A DNA stretch of 64,000 bases from Eledone cirrhosa (taxonomy: Eukaryota > Mollusca > Cephalopoda > Octopoda > Eledonidae), in NCBI GenBank assembly GCA_964016885.1, contig OZ024748.1, positions 30,695,312 through 30,759,311 on the forward strand, in the 5' to 3' direction. Shown here in pieces: positions 43,101 through 52,835 of this stretch. Numbering within the stretch: the stretch's first letter is position 1; each line of letters starts with the position of its first letter. Below the pieces are notes generated by a model. That model made no database searches. It saw only the letters and a list, made by a program, of their open reading frames with translations, and was not told the DNA's origin. Both the position numbers and the translations under genes were made by a program.

Positions 43101-45422
43101 GAACTCCTACCGATGCGCTGAACAAATGTGACTTTTTAGTCCAGCCAGCGACTTGAAAGCTCTGGTACAAACACTACACTTGTGACAATTATTGACACAT
43201 AGTGCTGGGCCCATGGTACCATGTGACGACAAGTGCAGAGAGATCTCCAGATATAAAGCAATGCCTGTGCCGTGAAGCTTTTATAGTGAGAAAAGGCACT
43301 GCACAAAGCCAGTCCCACTCTCTTAACCAAGATGATATTTACCAAAAAGAAGAACAAGTCAACATCATTGGATACCATCAGGGTTGCAGGTATTATATCA
43401 GAGTTTTCCTTCTCCTAGAATTCTACCTTGACAAAGGCTAAGGGGTCATCTCCCCCGGTGATTTTGGATGGCCATTGACTCTTAAGAGCTCCTTTGCCCT
43501 TTGACAGGTTTTGTTTTTAGTCCTGCAGGATGTCCAAAGTCACCCTCCTCACCAAAAAACCTTGGTGGGGTTGCCAGTTTAGTCGCCAACGACCCGACCA
43601 TGGGACAAGTTGTACTGGGATACATGTTACCAGTAGCACCAACTGGTGGCCTGACATACATATATACATACCTACATACATACACATACATTTTACATTC
43701 TTTTATTCAGTTACTGGTTCTTGTCATTGGACTATGGCCATACTGGAGCATCACCTTCATGAATTTTAGCCAATTAAATTGACTGCACCACTTATTTCAG
43801 CTTGATATATATCGTATTGATATAGAGGGTGGTTGGAAGGAACTCCCTATTTTAAATTGTTAATAACTTTATTACTTTGTGGTCAATTTTCGTAAAACAT
43901 TTTGTTATTTTGAACAGTATAATGGTAGAAGTACAGAACACTGTTAAAATTCAACATGGGCACCAGTGTTGACTACTAGTGTTGTCCACGACTGACCTCA
44001 TCAGGAACTCAGGCGGTATGTTGGTCAGTACATAACGAATGTCACTCCAACTGAGACATCAGAGTTTTTGGTTTTAAGCTATAAACTTCTTCTTTCATCC
44101 AACCCCACAGGAAAATATTGCATGGTCATTTGTGGACCTCGATGATCCTGGAAATTGGGCATCAAGCCACTCATGAACAGTGCACAGAAAATGAGGAGCA
44201 GCCCCATTTTGCATGAATATGAGGTCATTGATGCTGTCCCAAGATGACACAGTAAATCAAAAGTTATAAATCATTTTCCATAAAGAGTTTTTTTTCCACC
44301 CACCCTGTAGATTTGTGAAATCAGTTATAATTTTTGTTACAACACTTATTAAGCTATAAACTTTAACTAAAAGAAAAAAACTTCTGAAAATTATTTTTAA
44401 AAATTAATTAAGCATGCTAATTGTTATTATTATCAAAATCGAAAAAAAAAATTAAATTATCTGACTTAACTGTTAATATTCTGAAATTGCATTAGCAAGA
44501 AATTTTTGAGAAATACAGACTGCATCACAATAAAACTACAATTTTCACAATCTGTCCACTAGAAAATGTACTATAAACATTTGAATTAGCAAACATGTTT
44601 TTAGATGTTTTCTACTAAATCATTATTGGATGTTAAGTGTTACCTTTTAATACCCTGTACTACATGAAACCACATTAGTAAGACATTCTTGAGTACATTA
44701 AAAACTAAAGTCTTCACTTTAATTTACTGAACATTTTTACAACGATTTGTCCTTCAGTAAAGATCCATAAAGTTTATAAATGTTCATAGTATAAACATTT
44801 GAATTAATGAACCTGTTTTTAGATATTTTCTGCTACAAATTTACACAATGTCCACTAGTAAAGATGATATAAACATTCATAGAAGTTCATATGATTACCT
44901 AAATACTCCCATGGAATGACCTAATGAGTTTAGTCCTGAGAAAGAAACAATGCAGTCCTTAATAAGAAGAGTTGAAATTAATGCGTGCAAGATTTCACAG
45001 CACTAGCATCACTCCTTCATAGTCAACTTTTCAGCTAACCCTTGTATTTTCTGCTAAATCATTACAGGATATTAAGAGTTAAGTTTTCTAACATGGAAAC
45101 AAAAATCAACAGATAAATGTGAGAGTAACAGAGTTTGGGCTGTAAAATGTTGCCTTACTTCTGAAAATCCTGTGGCTGCAGCAGCTGTATGTTGTTGGCT
45201 GACTGGCATGGTATGTTGAAATCCAGTGTGCATGTTAGTACGACGCCAATTCTGCCAGTGGTTAAAGAAATCATCCATCATTGGCGACATTCCGAAATGT
45301 TGGTCGGAAAGTCGAGTGAGTGGTGGCATATCAGTCCATGGATCTTCCCACATACTCCATGAGGGCAGTCTGCTGTATAATGGTGTGAGGGATCGCGAAT
45401 AGGGATAATGAGGATTTGTCAT
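37722..45422 (-). CDS. Small heat-shock protein (alpha-crystallin/Hsp20 family), 3 exons, 191 aa
   Basis: Joined minus-strand exons 45422-45159, 38633-38457 and 37856-37722 make one frame of 191 codons plus stop, with phase 0 at both junctions. Order: a Trp/Pro-rich N-terminal region (MWEDPWTDMPPLTRLSDQHFG resembles the sHSP RxFDQxFG motif), an alpha-crystallin domain starting near residue 89 (FKIRLDVSHFTPDEITLKI, GYIQREFKRQYLLP) and a C-terminal extension with the I-P-I anchoring motif (RIIPI). Family knowledge: ATP-independent cytosolic chaperones that form oligomers through the I-x-I motif. The roughly 6.5-kb first intron holds SINE, Penelope and mariner-like debris and a hammerhead-like motif. 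A poly(A) candidate (AATAAA on minus) is at 37555-37550. The paralogue cannot be named. Confidence 0.9.
37878..37980 (-). mobile_element. SINE 3' part in sHSP intron 2
   Basis: AATTGTTTCTACTTTAGGCA ... GACCCCGTAAGGATGAAAGG. Confidence 0.88.
38042..38332. repeat. (GGTGAT)n minisatellite in sHSP intron 2
   Basis: GAT/GGT-rich trinucleotide repeat; open frames of Met/Val or His are low-complexity artefacts. Confidence 0.93.
38457..38633 (-). CDS. sHSP exon 2 (alpha-crystallin domain)
   Basis: Acceptor tttaaag|GTG, donor AGG|gtcagt, 59 codons. Encodes VTNDEKEFKIRLDVSHFTPD...DNRIVIHAKHEE...GYIQREFKRQYLLPR, the core beta-sandwich including the conserved Arg-containing REFKR strand. Confidence 0.9.
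38785..39210. repeat. Inverted repeat, ~190-bp arms, (TA)n at both ends
   Basis: Left arm 38835-39020 and right arm 39028-39200 share CTGTCCGAGAGATATAATGG and AAACCGTGTGTCTAAAATTA (complement). Nearly identical arms with a loop of under 10 bases. Confidence 0.92.
39217..39325 (+). repeat. Dispersed repeat next to (TA)n, copy 1
   Basis: AATGCTGACAAATTGTTCCC ... GGTTAGTATTCAGTTTTGGT, also at 63323-63430, both starting right after a (TA)n tract. Confidence 0.8.
39389..39449 (-). ncRNA. Type I hammerhead ribozyme-like motif C
   Basis: Minus: stem I TATTTTAT (39449-39442) with ATAAAATA (39396-39389); core CTGATGA (39441-39435); stem II GTACCAAA/TTTGGTAC with G-U, A-U closing pairs and two mismatches; GAAA (39408-39405); stem III ATA/TAT; UH = TA. 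(TA)n follows at about 39350. Confidence 0.6.
40146..40290. repeat. (TA)n/(TG)n compound microsatellite
   Basis: TATA and TGTG runs. Confidence 0.9.
40570..41045. repeat. Direct repeat of GATAAACTTAGGA...AGGACAA
   Basis: 40578-40625 and 40998-41040 share ATAAACTTAGGA(TA/AA)(A/G)T(T)AACA(A)(G/A)GAGAGGACAA, suggesting a diverged tandem unit of about 420 bases. Confidence 0.5.
41146..41325 (-). mobile_element. tRNA-derived SINE inserted in a Penelope-like RT
   Basis: TTTCTACTTTAGGCACAAGG ... GGCGGGATTTGAACTCAGAA ... CTACCAATACTGCCAAT. It ends where the Penelope-like RT sequence is interrupted. Confidence 0.9.
41326..42165 (-). pseudogene. Penelope-like element RT, N-terminal half
   Basis: Minus frames, in order: KSTKHPPKVGDLADFEANLL, MYLFSDKTKNPYGVNRDRYN, ITLKDHKMDF, then KILGEINIHI, VISWFKDIPSKARAKFTQFN and IIDFCPSITKPMLDKALDFA. 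The last contains RT motif A (IIDFxPSI) with the Ser-Ile and KALDFA wording of Penelope-type RTs. Several frame breaks. Truncated at the SINE, so the catalytic YADD half is missing. Confidence 0.82.
42400..42920 (-). pseudogene. Probable Penelope-like N-terminal region
   Basis: Minus 42917-42576 is an open Asn/Thr/Gln-rich frame (MLIKNKHYMDDKIEAFPAVS ... EKYVTFEEKGDLKSI), followed by RMRRTDFLKHNINALQTL. It lies directly 5' of the RT relic, so it may be the element's N-terminal extension; no domain is recognised. Confidence 0.45.
43464..43655 (+). repeat. Dispersed ~180-bp repeat, copy 2
   Basis: GATGGCCATTGACTCTTAAG ... GGATACATGTTACCAGTAGC; see 3700-3882. Confidence 0.7.
43826..44307 (-). 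mobile_element. Internally deleted mariner-like element, copy 2
   Basis: Ends AGGGTGGTTGGAAGGAACTC and AGAGTTTTTTTTCCACCCACCCT. Minus interior reads LWDSINDLIFMQNGAAPHFL, CTVHEWLDAQFPGSSRS, a relic of the mariner-type FxQDGAPPH...WLDxxFPG block with QD changed to QN. Opposite orientation to 5091-5566. Confidence 0.75.
44480..44890 (-). repeat. Dispersed repeat related to 12170-12420
   Basis: Two to three diverged units with CTGTCCACTAGAAAATGTAC and ATAAACATTTGAATTA. Orientation is nominal. Confidence 0.55.
44905..45030. mobile_element. Mariner-type MITE, diverged
   Basis: ACTCCCATGGAATGACCTAA ... TCACTCCTTCATAGTCAACT; the interior matches the better copy 63063-63253. Confidence 0.55.
45159..45422 (-). 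CDS. sHSP exon 1 (N-terminal region)
   Basis: ATG at 45422, 88 codons, ending TCAGAA|gtaagg. Encodes MTNPHYPYSRSLTPLYSRLP, then the aromatic DPW motif, then a Gln/Ala-rich linker. Confidence 0.88.
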
Positions 45423-46127
45423 CGTATTGATTCACAGATTTTCACAGGTAAGCAAAATACCTTGTCAAGAACTTCTTCCCTTATTGATGACAATGTTGTT
45501 ATTGTTGCTGCGTTTGTTTTTTGGTGTTGTTGTTGTTGTTGGTATTTTTGTATAAACTGTATGTTTTATGTGTTTTATTTTGTGTGAGATTGCAGCTAAA
45601 GAGGCAACACAGTTGTTTTATTTTGTGAGATTCTGCTAGAAGAAATATTCCAATTTATATCAGTAGCAGTTACAAATAGAAATGAAGAGATGGGAACGAG
45701 AGGGGAGAGAGAGAGATAAAGAGAGGGAGGGAAAGAGAAAGTGAGTGAGAATGGTAGATAAAGTATGTTTGTGTTTATGTATAAAACAGGCTTTATTTAG
45801 CTCCTCTTCCTTCTCCTCTTGCTAACCAATATCTATTTCACTTTGGAAAAGAAGTACAAAAACAACAAAACAACAAAAACAAACAACCAAATAAATTCTT
45901 CCTTTACCTACAGCAACATTCCCAAACCATTTACTACTTAAAATTTGTACATTTTTTGTGTATGAGTGTGTGTGTGTTAGGTGGGGGCAAGGGCGGAAAG
46001 GATGGGGTCACCATCTATATCTATCTAGCTAGCTACATGTCTATTTACGTAGCTACATGTAGTATAATTTAACTATATATATATATATATCTGCTCTACT
46101 ATGGCTAGTTACGATTTATACTTATTA

Positions 46128-46480
46128 TTATTAGCAGTATCGGTAGAGCGTCAGACACCAGACTTTGCCGCATAGAGTTATGGCCCTTTACGTTCTGAGT
46201 TCAAATCCGCCAAGATTAACTTTGACTTTCATCCTTACTGGGGCGATAAAATAAAGTACCAGTAATGCACTGAGGTTGATTTAATCGACTTTCCCCACCA
46301 CCAAATTATTGGCCTTGTGCATATACTAGAAACCATTATTACAGAAAAAAGTGAGTTCAAATCCCGCCGAGGTTAACTTTGCCTTTCATCCTTACGGGGT
46401 CGATAAAATAAAGTACCAGTAATACACTAGGATAATTGCTGGCCTTGTGCCAAATGTAGAAACAATTATTGCAAAAAAAA
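46128..46480 (+). mobile_element. Two SINE copies in tandem
   Basis: Copy 1 46128-46340 (GCAGTATCGGTAGAGCGTCA ... CATATACTAGAAACC); copy 2 46348-46480, 5'-truncated at TGAGTTCAAATCCCGCC. Confidence 0.87.
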
Positions 46481-46574
46481 GTAGAAACAATTATTATATA
46501 CCTGCTAGTCACTTCTCTGATTAACTAACCAATGAACCAACTTAGTCACTAACTAACCACTATAACTATTCTTA

Positions 46575-46712
46575 TAGATTAAACAGCCATCCATCCAAAG
46601 CCATCCATCCATCCAACAGCCAGCCAACCATCCATCCATCCAACAGCCAGCTAGCCAGCCATCCAACAGCCAGCCAGTCAGCCAGCCATCCAATATCCAA
46701 CCAGCCAGTATA
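46575..46712. repeat. Minisatellite (CCATCCAACAGCCAGCCAGC)n
   Basis: CCAT/CCAG tetramers arranged in longer units; the minus frame reads WMDGWLAGCWMDGWLAGC, an artefact. Confidence 0.9.
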
Positions 46713-47232
46713 TATATATATATATATATATAGTAAATGACAGATAAGTTTTTTAAAAGCCAGTACAATGCGTTAGAAAATTGAAATGGCAAATGATGGT
46801 AAACAAAACAAAGTATAGTAATAACCCAATGTATTATAACATATTTCCGGGCATAACCCTCTCTTCAGATGTGGAGCTGAAACAGTATAAGATAAAACAA
46901 ATGAACAATATGACTTTTCTTCTCTAACTGATCCTATGTGTTGGAAAAATGTATGTGCATGGACGGTGGTTCTATAGTAACCATTCCACCGCATGCCTTT
47001 CTGACCTAGGATCAGTTAGAGAAGAAAATTCAAATCGTTCATTTGTTTTATCTTGGACTGTTTCAGCTCCACATCTGAAGAGGGAGTAATACCCCTGAAA
47101 TATCATGTTATAATACACTGGGTAAAATATTACTTTACTTTGTTTTGTTTACCATCATTTATTATCATTTGCCCTTCTTATTTTCTATTGGATTGTACTG
47201 GCTTTTGAAAAAAAAGGTAATTTACTATATAT
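46709..47232. repeat. Inverted repeat ~200-bp arms with degenerate hammerhead cores
   Basis: Arms 46740-46985 and 46990-47215 (for example CTGAAACAGT/ACTGTTTCAG and CCTAGGATCAGTTAGAGAAG), (TA)n at both outer ends. Each arm has CTGAAGA-hairpin-GAAATAT...TTATAATACA (minus near 46866, plus near 47079), but stem I does not close. Confidence 0.8.
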
Positions 47233-47287
47233 ATATCTCACAATGCTTTGTATTATCTACAACACTATATATATATATATATAGATA

Positions 47288-47590
47288 TCATCATCATCAT
47301 TTTATGTCCGCTTTTCTCTGCTTGCAAGGGTTGGACGGGTCCTATTGAGCATAGCATCTCTCCACTTGTCACGGTCCTTCGTCACCTCCTCGGGAAGTTT
47401 CAGCAATCTGTGGTCTGCTCTCACCACCTCCACCCATGTTTTTCGTGGTCTACCTCTACAGCGTCTTCCCTCCACTGGGACTTCCTGGCACTTCTTCACC
47501 CAGCAGTTATCCTCCATGCGCATCACATGTCCATACCATCTCAGCCTTCTCTCCTGCACACCACAACTTATCCCTCTTATACCCATATAT
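47288..47590 (-). pseudogene. LINE 3' end (RRLRWYGHVMRMED family)
   Basis: Minus: GIRGISCGVQERRLRWYGHV, KKCQEVPVEGRRCRGRPRKT, then the TGATGATGATGA end at left. Open for 94 codons; 3' end CAAGCAGAGAAAAGCGGACA. Confidence 0.85.
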
Positions 47591-47674
47591 ATGTTTATCC
47601 GGGTTCAATCGGGGGTAACCACAGAAAGTAAGGTACTCAATACATAGCAGAGTATAAATAGTTAATATAGAAAT

Positions 47675-47725
47675 GGCTTCTACAGGACTAGAACTGTTTA
47701 ATTTGGGAGAAATCATCAGGAAGCC
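47675..47725 (-). ncRNA. Hammerhead-like motif J2 (core mutated)
   Basis: Minus: stem I GGCTTC/GAAGCC intact, CTGATGA intact, GAAA changed to TAAA. Faces J1 in a head-to-head pair. Confidence 0.3.
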
Positions 47726-47842
47726 GACTGAATGTAATATGGTGGTATTTATACATTTTCTGGTGGTAGGAGAGGGTGGTGATTGGGATGGGTGGAGGTC
47801 ATTTTTTTAAATTCTATCAACCAATGACTTCCATTCACAGTC

Positions 47843-47893
47843 GGCTTCCTGATGATTTCTTCCAAATGAAACAGTTCTAGTCCTGTAGAAGCC
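47843..47893 (+). ncRNA. Hammerhead-like motif J1 (weak stem II)
   Basis: Stem I GGCTTC (47843-47848) with GAAGCC (47888-47893); CTGATGA 47849-47855; stem II only TT/AA; GAAA 47868-47871; stem III ACAG/CTGT; UH = TA; (TA)n 20 bases on. Confidence 0.4.
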
Positions 47894-47907
47894 ATTTCTA
47901 TATTAAA

Positions 47908-47951
<44 letters not shown>

Positions 47952-48179
47952 AATGGAAGTTCAGCATAATAGAAGCTCTGGCTGCAGCTAACGAATGCAA
48001 TCCGGAATGTGCAGCTAAGCACTCAATAAGGTATTTTGCCTTAGAGTAATAACATTATGTTTAGACAGCTTGGCAAATTGAAGATTGCGACCGGTAAGCC
48101 AGCCGCAAGGACCAAAGCAACGAGAAAACAAACTCAGGCTAAAATCCGAAGAAGGCTCGATAAGGATAATATATATATA

Positions 48180-48356
48180 AAATATATAAAACCGTAGAAC
48201 AAATATTCATTAAAATAACAGATTAAAGTTTAAGCAAAGAATCGCTGCTTTCACCCTTAATGGGATCTTCTGAAGATCCCGTTAAGGGTGAAAGCAGCGA
48301 TTCTTTGCTTAAACTTTAATCTCTTATTTTAATAAATAAATATATATATATATATA
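48180..48356. repeat. Palindrome centred on a hammerhead-like core
   Basis: Arms share AAACTTTAATCT...GCAAAGAATCGCTGCTTTCACCC around GGGATCTTCTGAAGATCCC. The plus arm reads CTGAAGA-TCCCGTTAAGGGT-GAAA-GCA...TGCT-T; stem I is replaced by the palindrome centre. (TA)n at both ends. Confidence 0.8.
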
Positions 48357-48427
48357 CTGAGAAAAAGTTAAAAATGTATAATGCTTGTGTTTTGACCTCT
48401 TTGTTGTATGCATCTGAGACTGAGGTC

Positions 48428-48434
<7 letters not shown>

Positions 48435-48468
<34 letters not shown>
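48435..48468. repeat. (TA)n
   Basis: TA microsatellite. Confidence 0.9.
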
Positions 48469-48471
<3 letters not shown>

Positions 48472-48689
48472 TGTGTGAGGTGATATATGGATGGCTCATA
48501 CACATGCTATCATCAGTATTCTGATGATTTGATCAGAGACACACACTGTGTTTAAGGTCGAGTGACGCAACTTCGAGTGATTAGCGGCCTTTAGACTCAC
48601 CTGATCAATGAAATAATTGTTAATACTGTAAATAAAACCTTTTTTGTACAGCCGACCATGTTATTCTTCACTCTTTCACTATATATATA

Positions 48690-48820
48690 TATATCATCAT
48701 CATCATCATCATCATCATCATTTTACGTCCGCTTTTCCTTGTTTGCAAGGGTGGGACGGGAACTGATTCTGGCTTGATTTTTACAGCTGGATGCCCTTCC
48801 TAACACCAACCTCATTTACA

Positions 48821-48825
<5 letters not shown>
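48690..48825 (-). mobile_element. SINE 3' part with LINE-type tail
   Basis: (ATC)n then TTTTACGTCCGCTTTTCCTT GTTTGCAAGGGTGGGACG; truncated by (TA)n at 48823. Confidence 0.85.

Positions 48826-48868
<43 letters not shown>
48823..48868. repeat. (TA)n
   Basis: TA microsatellite. Confidence 0.95.
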
Positions 48869-48872
<4 letters not shown>

Positions 48873-48902
48873 CATACATAAATAAATATATACATATATA
48901 TA

Positions 48903-50458
48903 CAGTGCCCCACAAAAGTTTACAACACATTAGGAAAAATGCGGTTTTAGGTATTTTTAATAAAGTTAGGGTAATGAAAATTTAACTACCGATAGAACAT
49001 ATAATGAGGCATTTAATGATACAATCATAGTTTTAAAAAAATAACAAGGAAATAACTCATGAAGAAAAATCAATATTTTTATAACGCAAAAGTTTACAAC
49101 ACATTTATTAAATCATCTCTTAATATTTCGTAGCGTAACCTTTGTTGCCAATTACAGCCTGTAGGGTGTTTGGAGTAGCCTCCTACAAACTTCTTGCATG
49201 TTTCTTGGCTAATATTTATCCATTCTTCACAACAAATCTTCTTTAGTTCAGGGATATTTTGGGGTTTCCTTTTTTGAATTCTCTCCACAAATTTTCGATC
49301 AGGTTAAGATCTGGAGACTGACATGGTCATTTTAGAACATTTATTCCATTCGTACTTAACCAAGATTGTGTTAGCTTTGCAGTATGCTTTGGATTGTTAT
49401 CTTGTTGAAAAAACCAACCTGGCTTTAAGCTGAGAGAATGTGCACTTTGATGTAAATTCCTTTGGAAAATACCTCTATAATAAGTGCCACCTATTCTTCC
49501 TTCTATTATTTCAATATTTCCTACTCCTGTGGCACTAAAGCAACTCCAGACCATGATTGATCCACCTCCAAATTTTACAGTTGGAATAGTATTCTTCAGC
49601 GAATATTCAGTACCTTTCTTTCTCCAGACTTTTGCCAATTTTTGTTTCGTCCGACTAAAGTACATCTTCCCAAAATGACGCAGGTTTGATGAGATGCTCA
49701 TTTGCAAAGTTTAATCGACGAAGAACGTGTTTCCTCGTAAGAAGTGGTGTTTTCCTTGGAGACCCCGAGAAGATATTATATTGATGTAGTGAATGATTAA
49801 TTGTATCTGTGCTCACTTTTACTCCACTTTCTTCTAGGTCATCTTGAAGATTTTTAAGAGTACACCGGGGTTCGTTGCCAACCTTTCTCGTCAATAACCT
49901 AGCTGCACGTTCCGTTATCTTTCTAGGACAACCAGAACTAATTAGAGGACAGATGGAATGATGAGATTTCCAGTTACGAATTATTGTACCAACTGAACTC
50001 AATGGCACATTTAACTGACAGATATCTTTCTATAACCAACACCATTTGTATGAAGGTCTACATTGCGTTTACAGAGGTCGTGATCAATCAGTTTATTTTT
50101 CCCCATATTGTCCATGTTTACAGGACGGTTGTCAATGTTGTCAGACAAATAATGATGTAATGTTTTTAATAGCCCTTAAACCTAATCTAGAACATTCTAC
50201 TGAATATAAAATCTGAAAATTTAAGAATTTTCTTGAAAAAAAGCGATAAATATAAAATGTGTTGTAAACTTTTGCGTTATAAAAATATTGATTTTTCTTC
50301 ATGTGTTATTTCCTTGTTATTTTTTTAAAAATATGATTGTATCATTAAATGCCTCATTATATGTTCTATCAGTAGTTAAATTTTCATTACCCTAACTTTA
50401 TTAAAAATACCTAAAACTGCATTTTTCCTAATGTGTTGTAAACTTTTGCGGGGCACTG
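48903..50458 (-). mobile_element. Tc1-like DNA transposon, complete, with 204-bp terminal inverted repeats
   Basis: Ends CAGTGCCCCACAAAAGTTTA and TAAACTTTTGCGGGGCACTG, flanked by TA on both sides (48901-48902, 50459-50460), as expected for Tc1/mariner insertion. The repeats 48903-49106 and 50255-50458 are equally long, and each ends inside with a second AAAAGTTTACAACACATTT, an IR/DR layout. The transposase lies on the minus strand between them. Length 1556 bp. Confidence 0.93.
49094..50106 (-). pseudogene. Tc1-like transposase, inactivated
   Basis: Starts MGKNKLIDHDLCKRNVD; HTH region (VPLSSVGTIIRNWKSHHSIC, RKITERAARLLTRKVGNEPR, TLKNLQDDLEESGVKVS), then catalytic SDETK, QQDNNPKHT and DLNLIENLW. 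The second D and E are 34 residues apart (DD34E). Broken by stops in place of Trp before SDETK (TAG) and 11 residues before E (TGA), and by frameshifts after SDETK and in an A-run after the E box. The last codons run into the inverted repeat. Confidence 0.88.
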
Positions 50459-50490
<32 letters not shown>

Positions 50491-50498
50491 TATATATA

Positions 50499-50562
50499 TA
50501 TAAAGTACCAGTAATACACTGAAATAATTCTGGCCTTGTGCCAAAAGTAGAAACAATTATAT
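50499..50562 (+). mobile_element. SINE 3' tail
   Basis: AAAGTACCAGTAATACACTG ... TGCCAAAAGTAGAAACAATT. Confidence 0.8.
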
Positions 50563-50684
50563 ATATATATATATATAAATATATATAGTGGAGTGTATGA
50601 AGGCATATATAATATTATGATATGCTTATTTATAATAAACATGCAAGAGTTTTGCTATGCATATTTTAGGCTATCTCAGTAGCC

Positions 50685-50720
<36 letters not shown>

Positions 50721-51267
50721 TACGAAGTTCCAAAGGAAAAGCAAAGGAAAAAAGAGTGCTCTATGTATATATGTATATATATATTGGTGTGTGTGTGGTG
50801 ATATATGTATGACTCATATACATGCTATCATTTCTGAGTATCCTTCCTCACCCCATTCCAGAAAGGTATATCAAGAAATGCTGCTTCCTTAGTCACGGCT
50901 TGGGTTGATGCCAAAAGCAAGCTATGATGAATATTTCCTATGAATAAGTTAATGTTAACAATATGCTAGAATTTCAACATGGTAAATAGCAGAAATATGT
51001 ATATGTAAACTGAGGCAACAGATAGTTGTGTTACTGAAGAATATTCTAAAAATATAAGGGAATTGTACTTTAGAAAGAAAGAACATACAAGCAAAAAATT
51101 ATATATTGGTGCCTGGTGACTACAAGGTTTTTTTGACTTTTAGATTTGCATGTTTGTTAATTCAAATGTTTATAGCATCTTTATTAGTGGACAGATTGAT
51201 GTAGATTTACAGAATTTCCATAAGATGTGATAACTTGAGTATAACAGATTGAGCATATTTTTGGTAG

Positions 51268-51345
51268 TGTTTTCTGGCTGGATGCCCTTCCTATCACCAA
51301 CCACTTTACAGCATGGAGTGGGTGCATTATTCATGCCACCAGCAC
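51268..51345 (-). mobile_element. SINE body fragment
   Basis: CTGGCTGGATGCCCTTCCTATCACCAACC-type sequence, as in other minus-strand SINEs here. Confidence 0.6.
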
Positions 51346-51784
51346 TAGAGAGGTTATCTTACTGGACTAAAGAGTCCTCTACCTTGTGTCAGTTTTTATT
51401 TGGAGTGTCTACTCTCCTAAACTGGTTGCCTTTACTACAGCTTACGTAGCCCACATCTGGATTGTTAATTCAAATGCTTATAGCATTTTTAGATTTACAG
51501 AGGCACCACAAGATATGATAACTTGGCCAGATAAGCTGCGAGAATTTAATTTGAGGAGCTGTCTCTTCTATCGCTTCTTTTTTATGTATCATATATAGTA
51601 ATCTTTACTCCTTTGAACCTACTTGCTCTATATCACACAGATTGCGTACAGAGCCATTAATGCAGGCATGGGAAACCTTTTACAAGCAGTGGGCCACATA
51701 AAATGTAGCTCATCACAAGGCAGACCACACTACTAAAACATTTGAAGGCAGTTTTGAAATTAGGCGTACCATTCTGGTGGTGGT

Positions 51785-51970
51785 GGTGGTGGTCTTTTCC
51801 AGAACAATATGTCACCAGATCTCATGGTCCTTTGTCATCCCATTGTCAGGTTCAGCTTTTCAGGGGAAGTCTTCATTACTTCATCCCAAGTCTTCCTGGG
51901 TTTATCTCTTCCACAGACCTCAGACACTCACATTTCTCTGCACTTCTTTACACAGCTGCCATTTTTTTAT
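51785..51970 (-). pseudogene. LINE 3' coding fragment
   Basis: Minus reads (R)DKPRKTWDEVMKTSP and MTKDHEIW, the GRPRKTWxE block of the family at 31 and 47 kb. Confidence 0.6.
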
Positions 51971-51997
51971 ACACATACACACACACATACACATATA

Positions 51998-52266
51998 TGT
52001 ATCATTATCATCATCATTCATTTTTCCATGCTAGCATGGGTTAGACAAGTTGTTCCGTTATGAGACAAGCAGGATCAGATGACCATGTCTTGCTCAGACA
52101 AACTGATTTTGTCTTGGTTTCTATGACTGGATGCCCTCCCTAGCATCCCACATTTACAGTGTGTACTGGGTGCTTTTTAATGTGGCACCAAAACGACCAC
52201 TTTACAGTGTGGGATAGGTACTTTTTCTCATGACACCTACACAACCATTTTACAATGTGGACTGAG

Positions 52267-52270
<4 letters not shown>
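51998..52270 (-). mobile_element. SINE (CCATGCTAGCATGG tail type)
   Basis: ATCATCATCATTCATTTTTC CATGCTAGCATGGGTTAGAC ... GGATGCCCTCCCTAGCATCC ... two GTGT(G)GG(A)CT(A)GG(T)ACTTTTT units. Confidence 0.8.
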
Positions 52271-52302
<32 letters not shown>

Positions 52303-52329
52303 CGGAGGAGTTGTGTTAAGGAACCAGAT

Positions 52330-52508
52330 GGACCATAACGCACCAGAGTACTCAATACTTAGGGTAGTAGAGTGGGTAATAGGAGAAAGTATGACCCCAA
52401 TGGCAGAGCTCAAGCCGTTTTGACGGCTATTTCTGTCCAGAAATAGCTGTCAAAACGGCTTGAGCTCTGCTGTCGGGGGTCATACTTTCTCATATATATA
52501 TATATCAA
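52330..52508. repeat. Palindrome, ~70-bp arms
   Basis: GCAGAGCTCAAGCCGTTTTGACGGCTATTTCTG mirrored by CAGAAATAGCTGTCAAAACGGCTTGAGCTCTGC; outer ends (TA)n. Arms begin at ...GAAATAGC, the position of GAAA in hammerhead motifs. Confidence 0.85.
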
Positions 52509-52757
52509 AGGTATATATTGAGTTAGGAACTCAAAATAGTCTCATACAACACTAAGAAAGAGATATTTCCGAGCCATATATTATAATTGAATATAAAAGA
52601 AAAACGAACACAGACATATACATATATGTGTTCAAATTGTAAGGGACCAGATTTGCTAAGGTGAAGAGAATACTAACTATAGACAATTGGGTTTGCTTCT
52701 CTCAATTTAAGAAAAAATCAAGAAAATAAATACAAACCGGAATTGTGGTAACTACCA

Positions 52758-52835
52758 ATCACCCAGACAACTTGGTGTTGTTTCGCAAAATTAATTGTGA
52801 ATAGAATTACCAATTTATGCTCATCAGTGGGTGAT
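52758..52835 (-). ncRNA. Type I hammerhead ribozyme-like motif I
   Basis: Minus: stem I ATCACCCA (52835-52828) with TGGGTGAT (52765-52758), 8 perfect pairs; core CTGATGA (52827-52821); stem II GCA...TGC with consensus G-C at 10.1/11.1 and an inner AAATTG/CAATT helix; GAAA (52784-52781); stem III ACAA/TTGT; classical GUC cleavage triplet with C17 at 52766. Confidence 0.72.

Noticed and set aside
43202..43441. 79-codon open frame
   Set aside because: No domain or splice signals; lies beside dispersed repeat 43464-43655 and may be part of it.
48495..48545. CTGATGA at 48520 and on minus nearby
   Set aside because: No GAAA or stem I; the sequence is part of another dispersed repeat also seen at 50790-50850.
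48470..48560. Possible promoter near TATATA runs
   Set aside because: TA microsatellites are everywhere here, so TATA-like matches carry no information.
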